Shown: positions 6,899 to 14,995, numbered from the stretch's first letter. The stretch is DNA of 24,985 bases from CAZQGE01 sp964592815 (GCA_964592815.1 CAZQGE010000019.1:1-24985); one strand, 5' to 3'. Notes: generated by a model from the sequence alone, not told the origin. Numbers and translations are program-made.

Positions 6899-6928
6899 AA
6901 AGACTGTTCTTTTGAACAGTCTTTTTTT
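6899..6928 (+). terminator. Rho-independent terminator of rpsT
   Basis: AAAGACTGTTC (6899-6909) pairs fully with GAACAGTCTTT (6914-6924) around a TTTT loop, followed by four more T residues. Confidence 0.92.
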
Positions 6929-6942
6929 CGTGTTTATTATAT

Positions 6943-6966
6943 CAAAAAAACCGCTTAAAAAGCGGT
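6943..6966 (-). terminator. Terminator of the alpha-CTD/WG gene
   Basis: On the minus strand ACCGCTT and AAGCGGT (6966-6960 with 6956-6950) form a 7-bp stem followed by a run of T. It lies about 115 bases after the stop codon at 7082. The bases between hold no gene I can see. Confidence 0.75.
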
Positions 6967-7081
6967 GCTTTACTTTCAAAACAAAAGTTTATACCAAACT
7001 ATTGTTTTGAAATTATTTTGAAATAGTATTTTTTTACGTTAGAGGCTTTTTTTATAAAATTTTGAAAAAAAGTTTTTTAGG

Positions 7082-8008
7082 TTAAATCCACTTTACTGTG
7101 CCGTCTTTTTGAATTGTTCCCCACTTGTTATCCTTTTTTACTTTTGCTTCTCCATTTTCAAACGCAGTTGCCGCATCGTAAATAAAAGGTATAATTTCTT
7201 CGTTATCTTTATTTATATATCCATATTTTCCATTTTTAGAAACACTTGCAACATCTTCCGAAAAACTGAAGGCGGTTTCATAATCAAGCGGAATGACAAT
7301 ATTATTTGAGCTGTCAATAAATCCGCACTTTTCGTCTAATTCAACAGAAGCCAAATTTTCACGAAAACCAAACACTTCGTCGTACATAGCTGGCACAACT
7401 GTTTTAATTCCGTCAAAAAAGCCCCATTTGCCGTTTTTTTGAATTTTCTTCCATTGAGATACGGGCAATGGAGTTGTCAATTTTGGCAGAGTTCTCTCGT
7501 TTTCAACGTTATTATTCTTCTTAGGCTGTTCTTTAACGGCTTTTACATCCCTTCTGTCTTCAAAATTGAACTTTTTATCTTTCTTTACATCAACAAGTTT
7601 TTGAGTTTCTTTTGCCTTTTTAGAGTCAACTGTATCTTTCTTTTTATTAAGAGGTTGTTTTTCAGCGTTTTCTTCCGCTTCAATTTCAGAGTTCGTTTTA
7701 ATTTCTTCTACTCTAAAACTCATTCCAAATTTTTTTAACGCATCTGATAATTCAAAATAAACCCTTTTGTTAAGACCTTGCACCTTATAAATTTCTTTTT
7801 GTGTGCGTTTTACCAAATCAAAAGCTGTTTCAATATTGTTTTTACTCAAAAGGGCAATCGTTTCATCTTTTATCCCAAGCTCCAACATAGTTAGTTTTAA
7901 TTTTTCTTCGGGATATTTTGATTTTATATCTTTCAAAAGATTATTTACTTCATTCTGCCCTAATTTTTGTTTGTTTTTGTTATTATAATAAAATTTCTTT
8001 TTCGCCAT
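7082..8008 (-). CDS. RNA polymerase alpha-CTD-like domain fused to WG repeats
   Basis: The 308-residue protein has three parts. Residues about 36-100 resemble the RNA polymerase alpha-subunit C-terminal domain: LELGIKDETIALLSKNNIET, then FDLVKRTQKEIYKVQGL and ALKKFGMSFR, which follow the LDLSVRS / ELANKT / VRNLGRKS / LGLGLR pattern with a two-residue insertion. The DNA-contacting Arg and Asn of true alpha-CTD are not kept. Residues about 100-180 are a charged Lys/Glu/Asp linker of low complexity. Residues about 183-308 hold three full WG repeats and a partial fourth (KWGFFD, KCGFID, KYGYIN, KWGTIQ). There is no signal peptide, so it should be cytoplasmic. AAGG seven bases before the ATG supports the start. 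The role is unknown: binding to polymerase, DNA or another protein are all possible. Confidence 0.8.
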   Translation of the reverse strand: MAKKKFYYNNKNKQKLGQNEVNNLLKDIKSKYPEEKLKLTMLELGIKDETIALLSKNNIETAFDLVKRTQKEIYKVQGLNKRVYFELSDALKKFGMSFRVEEIKTNSEIEAEENAEKQPLNKKKDTVDSKKAKETQKLVDVKKDKKFNFEDRRDVKAVKEQPKKNNNVENERTLPKLTTPLPVSQWKKIQKNGKWGFFDGIKTVVPAMYDEVFGFRENLASVELDEKCGFIDSSNNIVIPLDYETAFSFSEDVASVSKNGKYGYINKDNEEIIPFIYDAATAFENGEAKVKKDNKWGTIQKDGTVKWI

Positions 8009-8024
8009 AAGTTACCTTGTTAAA

Positions 8025-8053
8025 ATGTTAACATATTTACATATTATTTTCAA
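8025..8053 (-). promoter_or_regulatory. Sigma-A promoter for the alpha-CTD/WG gene
   Basis: On the minus strand TTGAAA (8053-8048) and TAACAT (8030-8025) are 17 bases apart. The -10 sits within GTTAACATTTTAAC, an imperfect palindrome. Confidence 0.6.
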
Positions 8054-8114
8054 GTGATAAGAATAAATAAAAGCCAAGCAAAAATACTCATATTGCATAA
8101 TTATTTAATTATCT

Positions 8115-8142
8115 AAAAAAAGAACACAAACGAGTTGTGTTC
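8115..8142 (-). terminator. Terminator of tRNA-Pro
   Basis: On the minus strand GAACACAA pairs with TTGTGTTC (8142-8135 with 8129-8122), followed by seven T residues. The stem begins three bases after the CCA end of the tRNA. Confidence 0.9.
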
Positions 8143-8145
8143 AAA

Positions 8146-8222
8146 TGGTTTGGGTGACAAGACTTGAACTTGCGACCTCTAGACCCCCAGTCTAGCGCGC
8201 TACCAAACTGCGCCACACCCAA
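8146..8222 (-). tRNA. tRNA-Pro (anticodon GGG), encoded CCA
   Basis: A 77-base cloverleaf folds cleanly. The acceptor TTGGGTG/CACCCAA is fully paired. The D stem is GCGC/GCGC, the anticodon stem CTAGA/TCTAG with loop CTGGGGG, and the T stem GCAAG/CTTGT with loop TTCAAGT. The 3' end is A-CCA. It is a single-gene transcription unit with its own promoter and terminator. Confidence 0.96.
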
Positions 8223-8236
8223 TCAATGCGCTTGTA

Positions 8237-8265
8237 ATTATATATCGTAATTGAAAATTTTGCAA
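8237..8265 (-). promoter_or_regulatory. Strong sigma-A promoter for tRNA-Pro
   Basis: On the minus strand TTGCAA (8265-8260) and the perfect TATAAT (8242-8237) are 17 bases apart. Transcription would start about seven bases before the tRNA. Confidence 0.85.
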
Positions 8266-8302
8266 TCAAATAACGACACTAATTACAAAAAAAGTTGTTA
8301 AC

Positions 8303-8327
8303 AAAAAAACTGCGTTTTACGCAGTTT
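8303..8327 (-). terminator. Terminator of the SLOG-family gene
   Basis: On the minus strand AAACTGCG and CGCAGTTT (8327-8320 with 8314-8307) form an 8-bp stem followed by T residues. The stem begins inside the stop codon of the gene. Confidence 0.85.
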
Positions 8328-8892
8328 AATCATCTTTCTTTATTCCCAAATGCGTTTGTGCATATTTGTCAATATATTTTTCTAAAAGGGCAATTGCCTC
8401 ATCAGCAGTTTCAAATCCGAAAATTTTATCTTCTTCAATTTCTTCATAACGAATGCGATGGTCAAGCCTTGTGTTTGCAACTTTATTGCTCCAACCGTCA
8501 ACGTTTTGCGCTGCCAACATCAATCTTTTAAGTGGCCAAGCATTGCACATTTCGCACAACGTGCCAGCACCACCACCAACTGCAATAACTGCATCGGAAT
8601 TTGCGACAATTACGTTTCTGTATAAATCAAGCCCCGTGGCAATAACTATATCTGCACTATCATTGCCAGCAGTTCTGTCAAACATCGGTAATATTGCGAC
8701 TGTGTCGCCTTCTTGATAAAACTCAGATGCGCGTGCGCCTTCAAATGCTGCCGCCATAACGCCTGCCAAACCACCAGATGCAACCCTATATCCATTGTCA
8801 ACCAATGCTTTGCCAAGTTCAAAAGCTATTTTATATTTTGGGCCATCAATTTTAATCTTACTGTCACCAATTATAGATACCATTTTTTTCAT
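8326..8892 (-). CDS. SLOG/LOG-family Rossmann protein (TIGR00725-like)
   Basis: This 188-residue cytoplasmic protein has the hallmarks of the SLOG/LOG superfamily: a Rossmann start (VSIIGDSK), GGLAGVMAAA near residues 40-49, and GGGAGTLCEM near residues 106-115, in which the glycine loop and Glu bind nucleotide phosphates. Relatives include cytokinin-activating LOG phosphoribohydrolases and proteins annotated as molybdenum cofactor carriers. The TIGR00725 group seems the closest, and its substrate is not established. AGAGG seven bases upstream fixes the start. The gene is a single unit between its own promoter and terminator. A nucleotide-binding or nucleotide-hydrolysing role is inferred. 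Confidence 0.8.
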   Translation of the reverse strand: MKKMVSIIGDSKIKIDGPKYKIAFELGKALVDNGYRVASGGLAGVMAAAFEGARASEFYQEGDTVAILPMFDRTAGNDSADIVIATGLDLYRNVIVANSDAVIAVGGGAGTLCEMCNAWPLKRLMLAAQNVDGWSNKVANTRLDHRIRYEEIEEDKIFGFETADEAIALLEKYIDKYAQTHLGIKKDD

Positions 8893-8910
8893 ATATTTAC
8901 CTCTACCGTC

Positions 8911-8939
8911 ATTTTAGCACAGATTTTTATTACCTTCAA
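8911..8939 (-). promoter_or_regulatory. Sigma-A promoter for the SLOG-family gene
   Basis: On the minus strand TTGAAG (8939-8934) and TAAAAT (8916-8911) are separated by 17 bases, with the ATG about 19 bases beyond the -10. Confidence 0.65.
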
Positions 8940-9019
8940 CAAAGTTTTTACTCTTTTGATAAGGATATATTTATTATATGCTATAATCTAAAAATTTTAC
9001 AAAATAAAAATGTATAACC

Positions 9020-9048
9020 TTGAAAACTGATGTTTTTTAATATAAAAT
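9020..9048 (+). promoter_or_regulatory. Candidate promoter for the esterase gene
   Basis: TTGAAA (9020-9025) and TAAAAT (9043-9048) are 17 bases apart, 30 bases before the ATG. A TATAAT further upstream, near 8981, lacks a well-spaced -35. Confidence 0.5.
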
Positions 9049-9078
9049 AGAACCTACGTAAGGCAAAGGGGAAAAATT

Positions 9079-9990
9079 ATGGATAAAAAACAAATTAGAG
9101 GCGCATTTGCGCGTGGATTTTACAACTCATCTGAAACGTTTGCACGTGTTTTAATTTCAAGAAAACCAAGTGAAGAAACGATTAGGCAACGTCACATTGC
9201 GTACGGCAAAGGCAAATATAATAACTTGAATTTGCTTTATAACAATGACGATAAACAAAAACCACTTATGTTGTACGTTCACGGCGGAGGTTTTGTGTCT
9301 GGTGTAGTCAATATGCGAGATACTTATTGCGAAAACTTTGTTAAGCAAGGTTTTGCAGTTGCAAACGTCGATTATACACCAGCTCCAATACAAAAGTTTC
9401 CTTATCAAATTCAAGAATTGTTGGACGCGATTGACTTTTTATTTGACAACAAAGACACTTACCACATTGACACAACAAAAATTTTGCTTGCAGGCGAATC
9501 GGCAGGCGGTTACTTTATTACTTACCTTGCAACACTTGCAAATCACCCTGAAATTTTGAAAAAACTTAACTTAACCTTTAATCATCAAAATGAATTTAAG
9601 GTAACAGCATTGCTTTCCAACTGTGGAGCTATAGATTTAGTTAGACTTTGCGACAGCAAATTCCCAGATATGAAATTTATGGTTGAAAGTTTTAGTGGAA
9701 AGAAATGCAAATATATCAAAGCCAATGCAAACAACGATGAAATTACAATTATGGCTCCAATTCTTGATGATAAATTTCCGCCAACAGTTTTTCTTTACGG
9801 CAAACACGACCCACTAAGTATTGAAAGCCTAGAATGCGCAAAAATGCTTAAACAAGCAGGCGTACCATATTTATTGTATTTGTGCGATGGCTCAATATCT
9901 ATGCACGCGTGGGCGATTGCTACTTGCCTTAAAAAAGGAAAAGATTGCTTAACCGCTTGCCTTGAATTCCTTTTACCGTACTTCAAATGA
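9079..9990 (+). CDS. Alpha/beta hydrolase, HSL-type esterase
   Basis: This 303-residue enzyme belongs to the hormone-sensitive-lipase group of alpha/beta hydrolases. It has the oxyanion-hole motif HGGGF (68-72), the nucleophile elbow GESAG with Ser141, Asp244 in GKHDP and His276 in MHAW, so the Ser-Asp-His triad is complete. No signal peptide is visible, so it should act in the cytoplasm on small acyl esters; the natural substrate cannot be told. AAAGGGG lies seven bases before the ATG. The aminotransferase gene follows on the same strand 121 bases later with no terminator between, so partial co-transcription is possible. Confidence 0.88.
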   Translation: MDKKQIRGAFARGFYNSSETFARVLISRKPSEETIRQRHIAYGKGKYNNLNLLYNNDDKQKPLMLYVHGGGFVSGVVNMRDTYCENFVKQGFAVANVDYTPAPIQKFPYQIQELLDAIDFLFDNKDTYHIDTTKILLAGESAGGYFITYLATLANHPEILKKLNLTFNHQNEFKVTALLSNCGAIDLVRLCDSKFPDMKFMVESFSGKKCKYIKANANNDEITIMAPILDDKFPPTVFLYGKHDPLSIESLECAKMLKQAGVPYLLYLCDGSISMHAWAIATCLKKGKDCLTACLEFLLPYFK

Positions 9991-10111
9991 TAACAAAATT
10001 CTAATATTTTTATCACCCAATAAAACACAAAAAGTCTGTAATGTCGGGAAATAAAGTTGAAAATTTAACTATTATATGATAAACTTAAAAAAAACGTATA
10101 GAGGAAAAAAT

Positions 10112-11299
10112 ATGATTGATTATGACTCAATTCTCAACCCCGTTGCTCGCGATATTAAGCCCAGCGGTATAAGAAAATTCTTTGAAATTGCAGCAACTAG
10201 AAAAGATTGCATTTCACTTGGTGTAGGCGAACCAGACTTTATTACACCGAAAGCATTCAGCCAAGCAGGTATTGACAGCATTCTAAAAGGAAAAACTCAA
10301 TATACTTCAAATGCAGGTCTTTTAGATTTGAGAAAAGCCATATCTAAATATCTCAATGAGTTTATTGGCGTAAATTATTGCCCTGACAATGAAATTATTT
10401 TGACTGTCGGCGCATCAGAAGGCATTGACGCCGCATTTAGAGCCACTTGTGCTTACGGCGATGAAATTCTTGTGCCAGAACCCTGTTTTGTTTGTTACGC
10501 GCCTTTAATCAAGTTGGCAGGCGGAGTTCCAGTTCCCGTAAAATGCTACATTGAAGACGAATTCAAACTTACTGCATCCGAAATTGAAAAAGCTATTACA
10601 CCAAAAACAAAAGGTTTGCTTATTGCTTATCCTAACAACCCTACTGGTGGAGTTATGGAAAAAGCCGATTTGGAAAAACTTGTACCCGTCATTGAAAAGA
10701 ATAATTTGGTTATTTACTCTGACGAAATTTACGGCGAACTTGTTTACAACGGTTTGACGCATACGTCAATTGCATCAATCGGAAATATGCGTGAACGTAC
10801 CATAGTTTTGAGTGGTTTTTCAAAAGCATTTGCAATGACAGGTTGGCGTTTAGGATATATTTGTGCGCCAAAAGAAATCATTGGAATTGTTTACAAAATT
10901 CACCAATATGGTATTATGTGCGCCCCAACAGCGGCACAATACGCAGCTTTGGCAGCTTTGGAAACGTCTTTTGCAAACGGATTTGCAGAAGTAAAAGAAA
11001 TGAGAGAGGAATATGACAAACGCAGAAGATACCTCGTTGACCGTTTGAATGCAATTGGTCTTACTTGTTTTGAACCAAGAGGAGCATTTTATGCCTTCCC
11101 TTGCGTAAAATCTACTGGTTTGGACGGAGAACAATTCGCATTGAAATTGCTTGACGCAAAAAACGTTGCAGTTGTCCCTGGCGGAGCTTTTGGCGACAGC
11201 GGAAAAGATTTTATTAGAATTTCTTACGCTTATTCAGTAGAACAAATCAAAAAGGCTCTTGACAAAATTGAAGAATTTGTCAACGAACTAAAAAAATAA
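10112..11299 (+). CDS. Pyridoxal-phosphate aminotransferase, class I/II
   Basis: This 395-residue fold-type I aminotransferase moves an amino group between amino acids and 2-oxo acids. Key motifs are YPNNPTG (173-179), YSDEIY (202-207) with the cofactor-binding Asp, and SGFSKAFAMTGWRLGY with the Schiff-base Lys238. The late GDSGKDFIRISY carries the substrate-carboxylate Arg. Overall it looks like the PatA/AspC-like group of aspartate or aromatic aminotransferases; specificity is not decidable. I start at 10112 because AGAGG lies directly before it and the family normally begins about there. An in-frame ATG at 10076 would add twelve residues without a ribosome site. Confidence 0.9.
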   Translation: MIDYDSILNPVARDIKPSGIRKFFEIAATRKDCISLGVGEPDFITPKAFSQAGIDSILKGKTQYTSNAGLLDLRKAISKYLNEFIGVNYCPDNEIILTVGASEGIDAAFRATCAYGDEILVPEPCFVCYAPLIKLAGGVPVPVKCYIEDEFKLTASEIEKAITPKTKGLLIAYPNNPTGGVMEKADLEKLVPVIEKNNLVIYSDEIYGELVYNGLTHTSIASIGNMRERTIVLSGFSKAFAMTGWRLGYICAPKEIIGIVYKIHQYGIMCAPTAAQYAALAALETSFANGFAEVKEMREEYDKRRRYLVDRLNAIGLTCFEPRGAFYAFPCVKSTGLDGEQFALKLLDAKNVAVVPGGAFGDSGKDFIRISYAYSVEQIKKALDKIEEFVNELKK

Positions 11300-11439
11300 T
11301 TAAGCTAAACTAATTGTAAATTATAATCTAAATTACATTGTGCTTAGCTAAATACCTTTTAGCAAGCAACAAAACTTACAAATAAAAAAACTAAGTTAAA
11401 TTGTAAATAAAAATTGATTAACTCTTAACGATAAATACT

Positions 11440-11476
11440 AAAGATAAAGCCGTCATTTTTTGACGGCTTTATCTTT
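11440..11476. terminator. Bidirectional terminator between convergent genes
   Basis: AAAGATAAAGCCGTCA (11440-11455) pairs over 16 bp with TGACGGCTTTATCTTT (11461-11476) around TTTTT. Each strand has T residues after the stem, so it can end both the aminotransferase (+) and the oxidoreductase (-) transcripts. The AT-rich bases around it (11300-11572) contain nothing else I can name. Confidence 0.9.
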
Positions 11477-11572
11477 TAATTACCTTATTGCAAATTACTT
11501 TGATGCCACCAAACACTTTGTGGCTTTCAATTATCTTTATTTCTTAAAATACTCTATAATTTCAAAAGATTG

Positions 11573-13654
11573 TTATTTTATTTTGTGGACTGCTACGTCA
11601 TAAGCGGCAGCTGTTGCATCTGCAATTCTACCAACCTTTTTCGCATCACCAATAACAAATACATTTTTTACGTCTTTAAGTTCTGCTTCTAAAGTATTGA
11701 CCGGACGCGCGCCCAATGACAACACAACTGCATCAAAATCAAATTGTTGCTTTTGTCCGTTCTTCAAGTCTTCAAGCGCAACGCCTTTTTCATTGATTTC
11801 AGACAATTTTGTGCTTACCATATATTTTGTGCCTACTTTATCCAACTTTGGCAAAATGTCATCTTTATGTTGGAACCAAGTGCCAGGCGCAATTTCCTTT
11901 GCCATTTCAACAATTGTAACTTTATTCTTGCAATCAACTAAAAGTTCAGCGGTTTCCAAACCAGTCATACCGCTTCCAATAATAACTGTGTTTTTACCCT
12001 CAATTTTGACTGAGCCGTCAAGAATTTGTGTTGTTGTAAACACATTCTTTCCGTCTGAGCCCTTAATTGACCTTGGACGAACTGCGCACGCTCCTGTTGC
12101 GACGATTACTGCATAAGGGTTATATTGCTTAATCACTTCTGCCGTTGCAAGTGTGTTCAATTTGATTTCCGCGCCAAATGCCTCAGCATTTGATTTCATA
12201 TCCTCAAAGCACCAACCTAATTTTTCTTTTTTAGGCGGTTTATTTGCGAGTTGAATTTGTCCGCCAATTTGCTTGTCTTTTTCAAGAACAATAGCCTTAA
12301 AGCCACGCCTACCAAGCATTTCAGCAGCAGTCAAACCTGCTACGCCCGCGCCGACGATAACAACAACACGTCCGTTTCCGTCTTTTGGTATGTTTTCAAA
12401 TTCTTTTTCACGACCTACAGTTGGGTTGACTGCGCAACAACCGTGAGTTCCAATAAATGCGTTATCTTGCATACTTTGAATACAATACAAACAGCAAATG
12501 CAACGTTTTACCAACTTTTCATTGCCTGATTGCACTTTTTCTGCCCAATGTGGGTCTGCAATATGTGGACGTCCCAAAGATACAAAATCTTGAATTCCAT
12601 CTTCAAGTTGTTGTTCAGCTTGTTCAGGACTGCGAATTAAGTTTGCCGCCAAAACTGGAATTTTAACCTCTTTCTTTACTGCGGCAGCCATATATTTTCT
12701 CCAACCGCAATCAAAAGACGTTGGCTCAAGCCAGTAGTTGAAAGCGTCGTAACCGGCAGAAGAAATATCCAAAGCATCAACGCCCATATTTGCGATTGCT
12801 TTTGCATATTCTATGCCAGTTTCAAGTCCGTATCCTTTTCCTGCCTCGCCAATTTTGTCGTAACATTCATCTGCTGTAAGGCGAACAATAATAGGATAAT
12901 CTTTGCCACATTCTTTGCGGATACCTTCAATGATTTCTTTTATAAATCTAAGACGATTTTCAAAACTTCCACCATATTCGTCAGTACGTTGATTAGTTAC
13001 GGGACTTAAAAATTGTTGGATAAGATAGCCGTGCGTTCCGTGAAGTTCAACACCGTCAACACCAGCTTTTTGGCATCTAATTGCGCCGTCAACAAATTGT
13101 TTTACCAACTTTTTGATTTCGCCGTGTCTTAAAGCTCTTACTCTGCCACCTGCAAAATATGCGGGAGCAGATTTTGACGGAGCAACTGAGTGCAAAACTA
13201 TGTTGTGTTCAATCATTTTTTTGCCGATTGTTGGAGCAATCTTAAACAACAATTTTGGGAATGACTTGCAAACTCTTGTTGCAGCCACGCACATAGGCAC
13301 CATACCAACCATTAAGCCGACATTTTGACGTCCTGGGTGATGCAATTGAACAAAAAGTTTTGCGCCGTGACGATGTATTCTTGAAGCAAACTCGGCAAGT
13401 TTTTCAATTTGATAATCGTGTGATACGCCAAGTTGTGCAAAAGCTGACGCGCCTGTTACATCGTTTACACGCGTTATTTCAGTCATAATCAAACCAGCGC
13501 CACCACGAGCACGTTCCTCATAGTAATTCATAAGTTGCTCATTGGCTTTTCCGTCCAAGTCTGCAAAGCCCATAAGCATTGGGGGCATAACAATACGGTT
13601 TTTGATTTCACATTTGCCGATTTTCATCGGTGTAAACAACATTTTATAATCCAT
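11573..13654 (-). CDS. Old-yellow-enzyme-type NADH:flavin oxidoreductase with Fe-S and FAD domains
   Basis: The 693-residue protein has the layout of 2,4-dienoyl-CoA reductase, enoate reductases and the BaiCD/BaiH enzymes. An FMN TIM barrel (about 1-380) includes HGTHGYLIQQFLSP, RTDEYGGS and SLGRPHIADP. A 4Fe-4S site is formed by Cys385, Cys388, Cys391 and a Cys at 406/407. An FAD/NAD(P) domain has GAGVAG (435-440) and a second dinucleotide fold, IIGSGMTGLE. Electrons would run from NADH through FAD and the cluster to FMN and reduce an activated C=C bond. About 50 residues lie between HHPGRQ and the APS motif, where shorter family members have much less. The start at 13654 follows GAGGAG; an in-frame ATG at 13681 would overlap the upstream gene. 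It is last in an operon after VOC and ThiF-like genes. The substrate is unknown. Confidence 0.88.
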   Translation of the reverse strand: MDYKMLFTPMKIGKCEIKNRIVMPPMLMGFADLDGKANEQLMNYYEERARGGAGLIMTEITRVNDVTGASAFAQLGVSHDYQIEKLAEFASRIHRHGAKLFVQLHHPGRQNVGLMVGMVPMCVAATRVCKSFPKLLFKIAPTIGKKMIEHNIVLHSVAPSKSAPAYFAGGRVRALRHGEIKKLVKQFVDGAIRCQKAGVDGVELHGTHGYLIQQFLSPVTNQRTDEYGGSFENRLRFIKEIIEGIRKECGKDYPIIVRLTADECYDKIGEAGKGYGLETGIEYAKAIANMGVDALDISSAGYDAFNYWLEPTSFDCGWRKYMAAAVKKEVKIPVLAANLIRSPEQAEQQLEDGIQDFVSLGRPHIADPHWAEKVQSGNEKLVKRCICCLYCIQSMQDNAFIGTHGCCAVNPTVGREKEFENIPKDGNGRVVVIVGAGVAGLTAAEMLGRRGFKAIVLEKDKQIGGQIQLANKPPKKEKLGWCFEDMKSNAEAFGAEIKLNTLATAEVIKQYNPYAVIVATGACAVRPRSIKGSDGKNVFTTTQILDGSVKIEGKNTVIIGSGMTGLETAELLVDCKNKVTIVEMAKEIAPGTWFQHKDDILPKLDKVGTKYMVSTKLSEINEKGVALEDLKNGQKQQFDFDAVVLSLGARPVNTLEAELKDVKNVFVIGDAKKVGRIADATAAAYDVAVHKIK

Positions 13655-13667
13655 AATATCTCCTCGA

Positions 13668-14339
13668 TTATATTGTAACAAATTTTATATCTGAATTTTC
13701 TAAGTCGATAAGCAACAACTTGCCGTCCAACAGCGGGTGCCTATCAATCAACACTTTTACTGCTTGAGACACTTGACAAGCGGCAATGGTTGCTGTGGCA
13801 AATGGTAAAACAGGGTTTATGGTTTCGGGTACGTTCTTAAACAATTTTTCAATTACGGGTTTGTTTGGCAAAATTGTGCAAACTTGTCCTATCCAACCTG
13901 ATACCGCACCGAAAATCAACGGTATATTATGTTCCGATGCTACCTTTTCCAAAAGCAAACGTCCATTTACATTGTCAAGAGCATCAATTATTACATCGAC
14001 GCCATCAAGCATTTCATTAGCGTTTTCTTTTGAAAACCTTTCGTTATAAACTGTTACGTTTATTGCGCTATTTATAGCGTTAATTTTGCGTTTTGCAACA
14101 ACAGCTTTACTTTCACCAAGTGTTTCTTCAGTTGCATAAAGTTGTCTGTTTAAGTTGGTTTCTTCAAAAACGTCAAAATCACAAATTTTGATTGCGCCAA
14201 CGCCAATTCTTGAAAGCATTTCAACGGAATATCCGCCCAAACCTCCCGCGCCCACAACCAAAACAGTTTTTGTAAGCAAAAGTGCCTGTTCATCTTCGGT
14301 TATTGCACCGATATTTCTCCCATATCTTGACATAAGCAT
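13668..14339 (-). CDS. ThiF/MoeB/HesA-family adenylyltransferase
   Basis: This 223-residue E1-like enzyme is expected to adenylate a protein or small-molecule carboxylate. It has the nucleotide-binding GAGGLGG (30-36), an aspartate after strand 2 (CDFDVFEETNLNRQ, with the conserved Asn-Arg-Gln) and DALDN near residue 117. The CxxC pairs that bind zinc in MoeB and ThiF are absent, making it HesA-like. No ubiquitin-like partner (ThiS/MoaD) is encoded nearby. The first ATG lies two bases after the stop of the VOC gene, with only a weak ribosome site (an alternative ATG is two codons in), so translation is probably coupled. The oxidoreductase follows 13 bases after its stop. Its role with these partners is unclear. 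Confidence 0.82.
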   Translation of the reverse strand: MLMSRYGRNIGAITEDEQALLLTKTVLVVGAGGLGGYSVEMLSRIGVGAIKICDFDVFEETNLNRQLYATEETLGESKAVVAKRKINAINSAINVTVYNERFSKENANEMLDGVDVIIDALDNVNGRLLLEKVASEHNIPLIFGAVSGWIGQVCTILPNKPVIEKLFKNVPETINPVLPFATATIAACQVSQAVKVLIDRHPLLDGKLLLIDLENSDIKFVTI

Positions 14340-14341
14340 TA

Positions 14342-14863
14342 TTACTTAATTCTTTTGTAACTTCCAGTCATAGCAGCAATTTGTGCTTCAAAAGGAAGGT
14401 CGCCTTTCTTTATACCGCCCAACACAGTTGTCTCAATAAGTTCAAAGATAGCGTCGTTTTCACTCTTACCAACATAAGCGTATTTAACTTTTGCGCCACC
14501 ACTCATAAATTCTGCGTGTTGAATGACTTGCAAACCTTGTTTTTTTACGTCTTCAATGGCTTTTTCCAAATCTGGAACATTGTATTCGATATGGTGAATA
14601 CCTTCACCGTGATTTTTTAAGAAAGTTGAATATGTATTTTCATCACCGCTTGATTGAATAAGTTCAACCATAGTGTGTCCTTTGCCGCCAAAGTAAAGTG
14701 GCACCGTACAGTTCACTTTTTTATCGTGATAATACATCTCAATGTCGCCGTCATAAACAATTTCGTACCATTTATCGAAGCCAAACAATTTTGAATAATG
14801 TTCTTTTGCAGCGTTGATATCTTTCACGACAATGCCAACGTGTCCGATTTTTTTAGCTTTCAT
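14342..14863 (-). CDS. VOC-family protein (glyoxalase / methylmalonyl-CoA epimerase-like)
   Basis: The 173-residue protein has two beta-alpha-beta-beta-beta modules of the vicinal oxygen chelate fold. Likely metal ligands are His8 in IGHVGIVV, Glu in VELIQ near residue 69, His in IHHIEYNV near residue 91 and Glu in FELIE near residue 141. This H-E-H-E set fits glyoxalase I and methylmalonyl-CoA epimerase. A C-terminal tail of about 30 residues extends beyond the fold. AGAGGTG precedes the ATG. It is the first gene of an operon with the ThiF-like and oxidoreductase genes. Which reaction it catalyses cannot be decided; no methylmalonyl-CoA mutase gene is in view. Confidence 0.82.
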   Translation of the reverse strand: MKAKKIGHVGIVVKDINAAKEHYSKLFGFDKWYEIVYDGDIEMYYHDKKVNCTVPLYFGGKGHTMVELIQSSGDENTYSTFLKNHGEGIHHIEYNVPDLEKAIEDVKKQGLQVIQHAEFMSGGAKVKYAYVGKSENDAIFELIETTVLGGIKKGDLPFEAQIAAMTGSYKRIK

Positions 14864-14893
14864 AATTCACCTCTTTATAATATTTACTTAATA

Positions 14894-14922
14894 ATTTTAC
14901 ACTTATAATAAAAATAAGTCAA
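14894..14922 (-). promoter_or_regulatory. Sigma-A promoter of the VOC-ThiF-oxidoreductase operon
   Basis: On the minus strand TTGACT (14922-14917) and TAAAAT (14899-14894) are 17 bases apart. Confidence 0.7.
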
Positions 14923-14956
14923 TAGTAAACTAAAATTGCATTTTTTAATATTATGT

Positions 14957-14995
14957 TATATATTGCCTTTTAGGAATTTGTGCGCAATATATTGC
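14957..14995. repeat. Palindromic half-site cluster, possible operator
   Basis: GCAATATATTGC (14984-14995) is a perfect 12-base palindrome. A further TATATATTGC at 14957-14966 repeats its right half, so three TATTGC/GCAATA half-sites lie within 39 bases. They sit 35 bases upstream of the -35 of the minus-strand operon and about 55 bases before the plus-strand gene at 15051. A dimeric regulator could bind here; I do not recognise its family. Confidence 0.45.

Noticed and set aside
11300..11440. AT-rich stretch with short repeated words resembling TTAGCTAA and AATTGTAAAT
   Set aside because: The repeats are short, imperfect and of low complexity, with no regular spacing; no CRISPR, attachment site or mobile-element end is supported.
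13655..13681. Nine-residue N-terminal extension of the flavin oxidoreductase
   Set aside because: The ATG at 13654 has GAGGAG directly upstream; the upstream ATG would overlap the ThiF-like gene and lacks a site.
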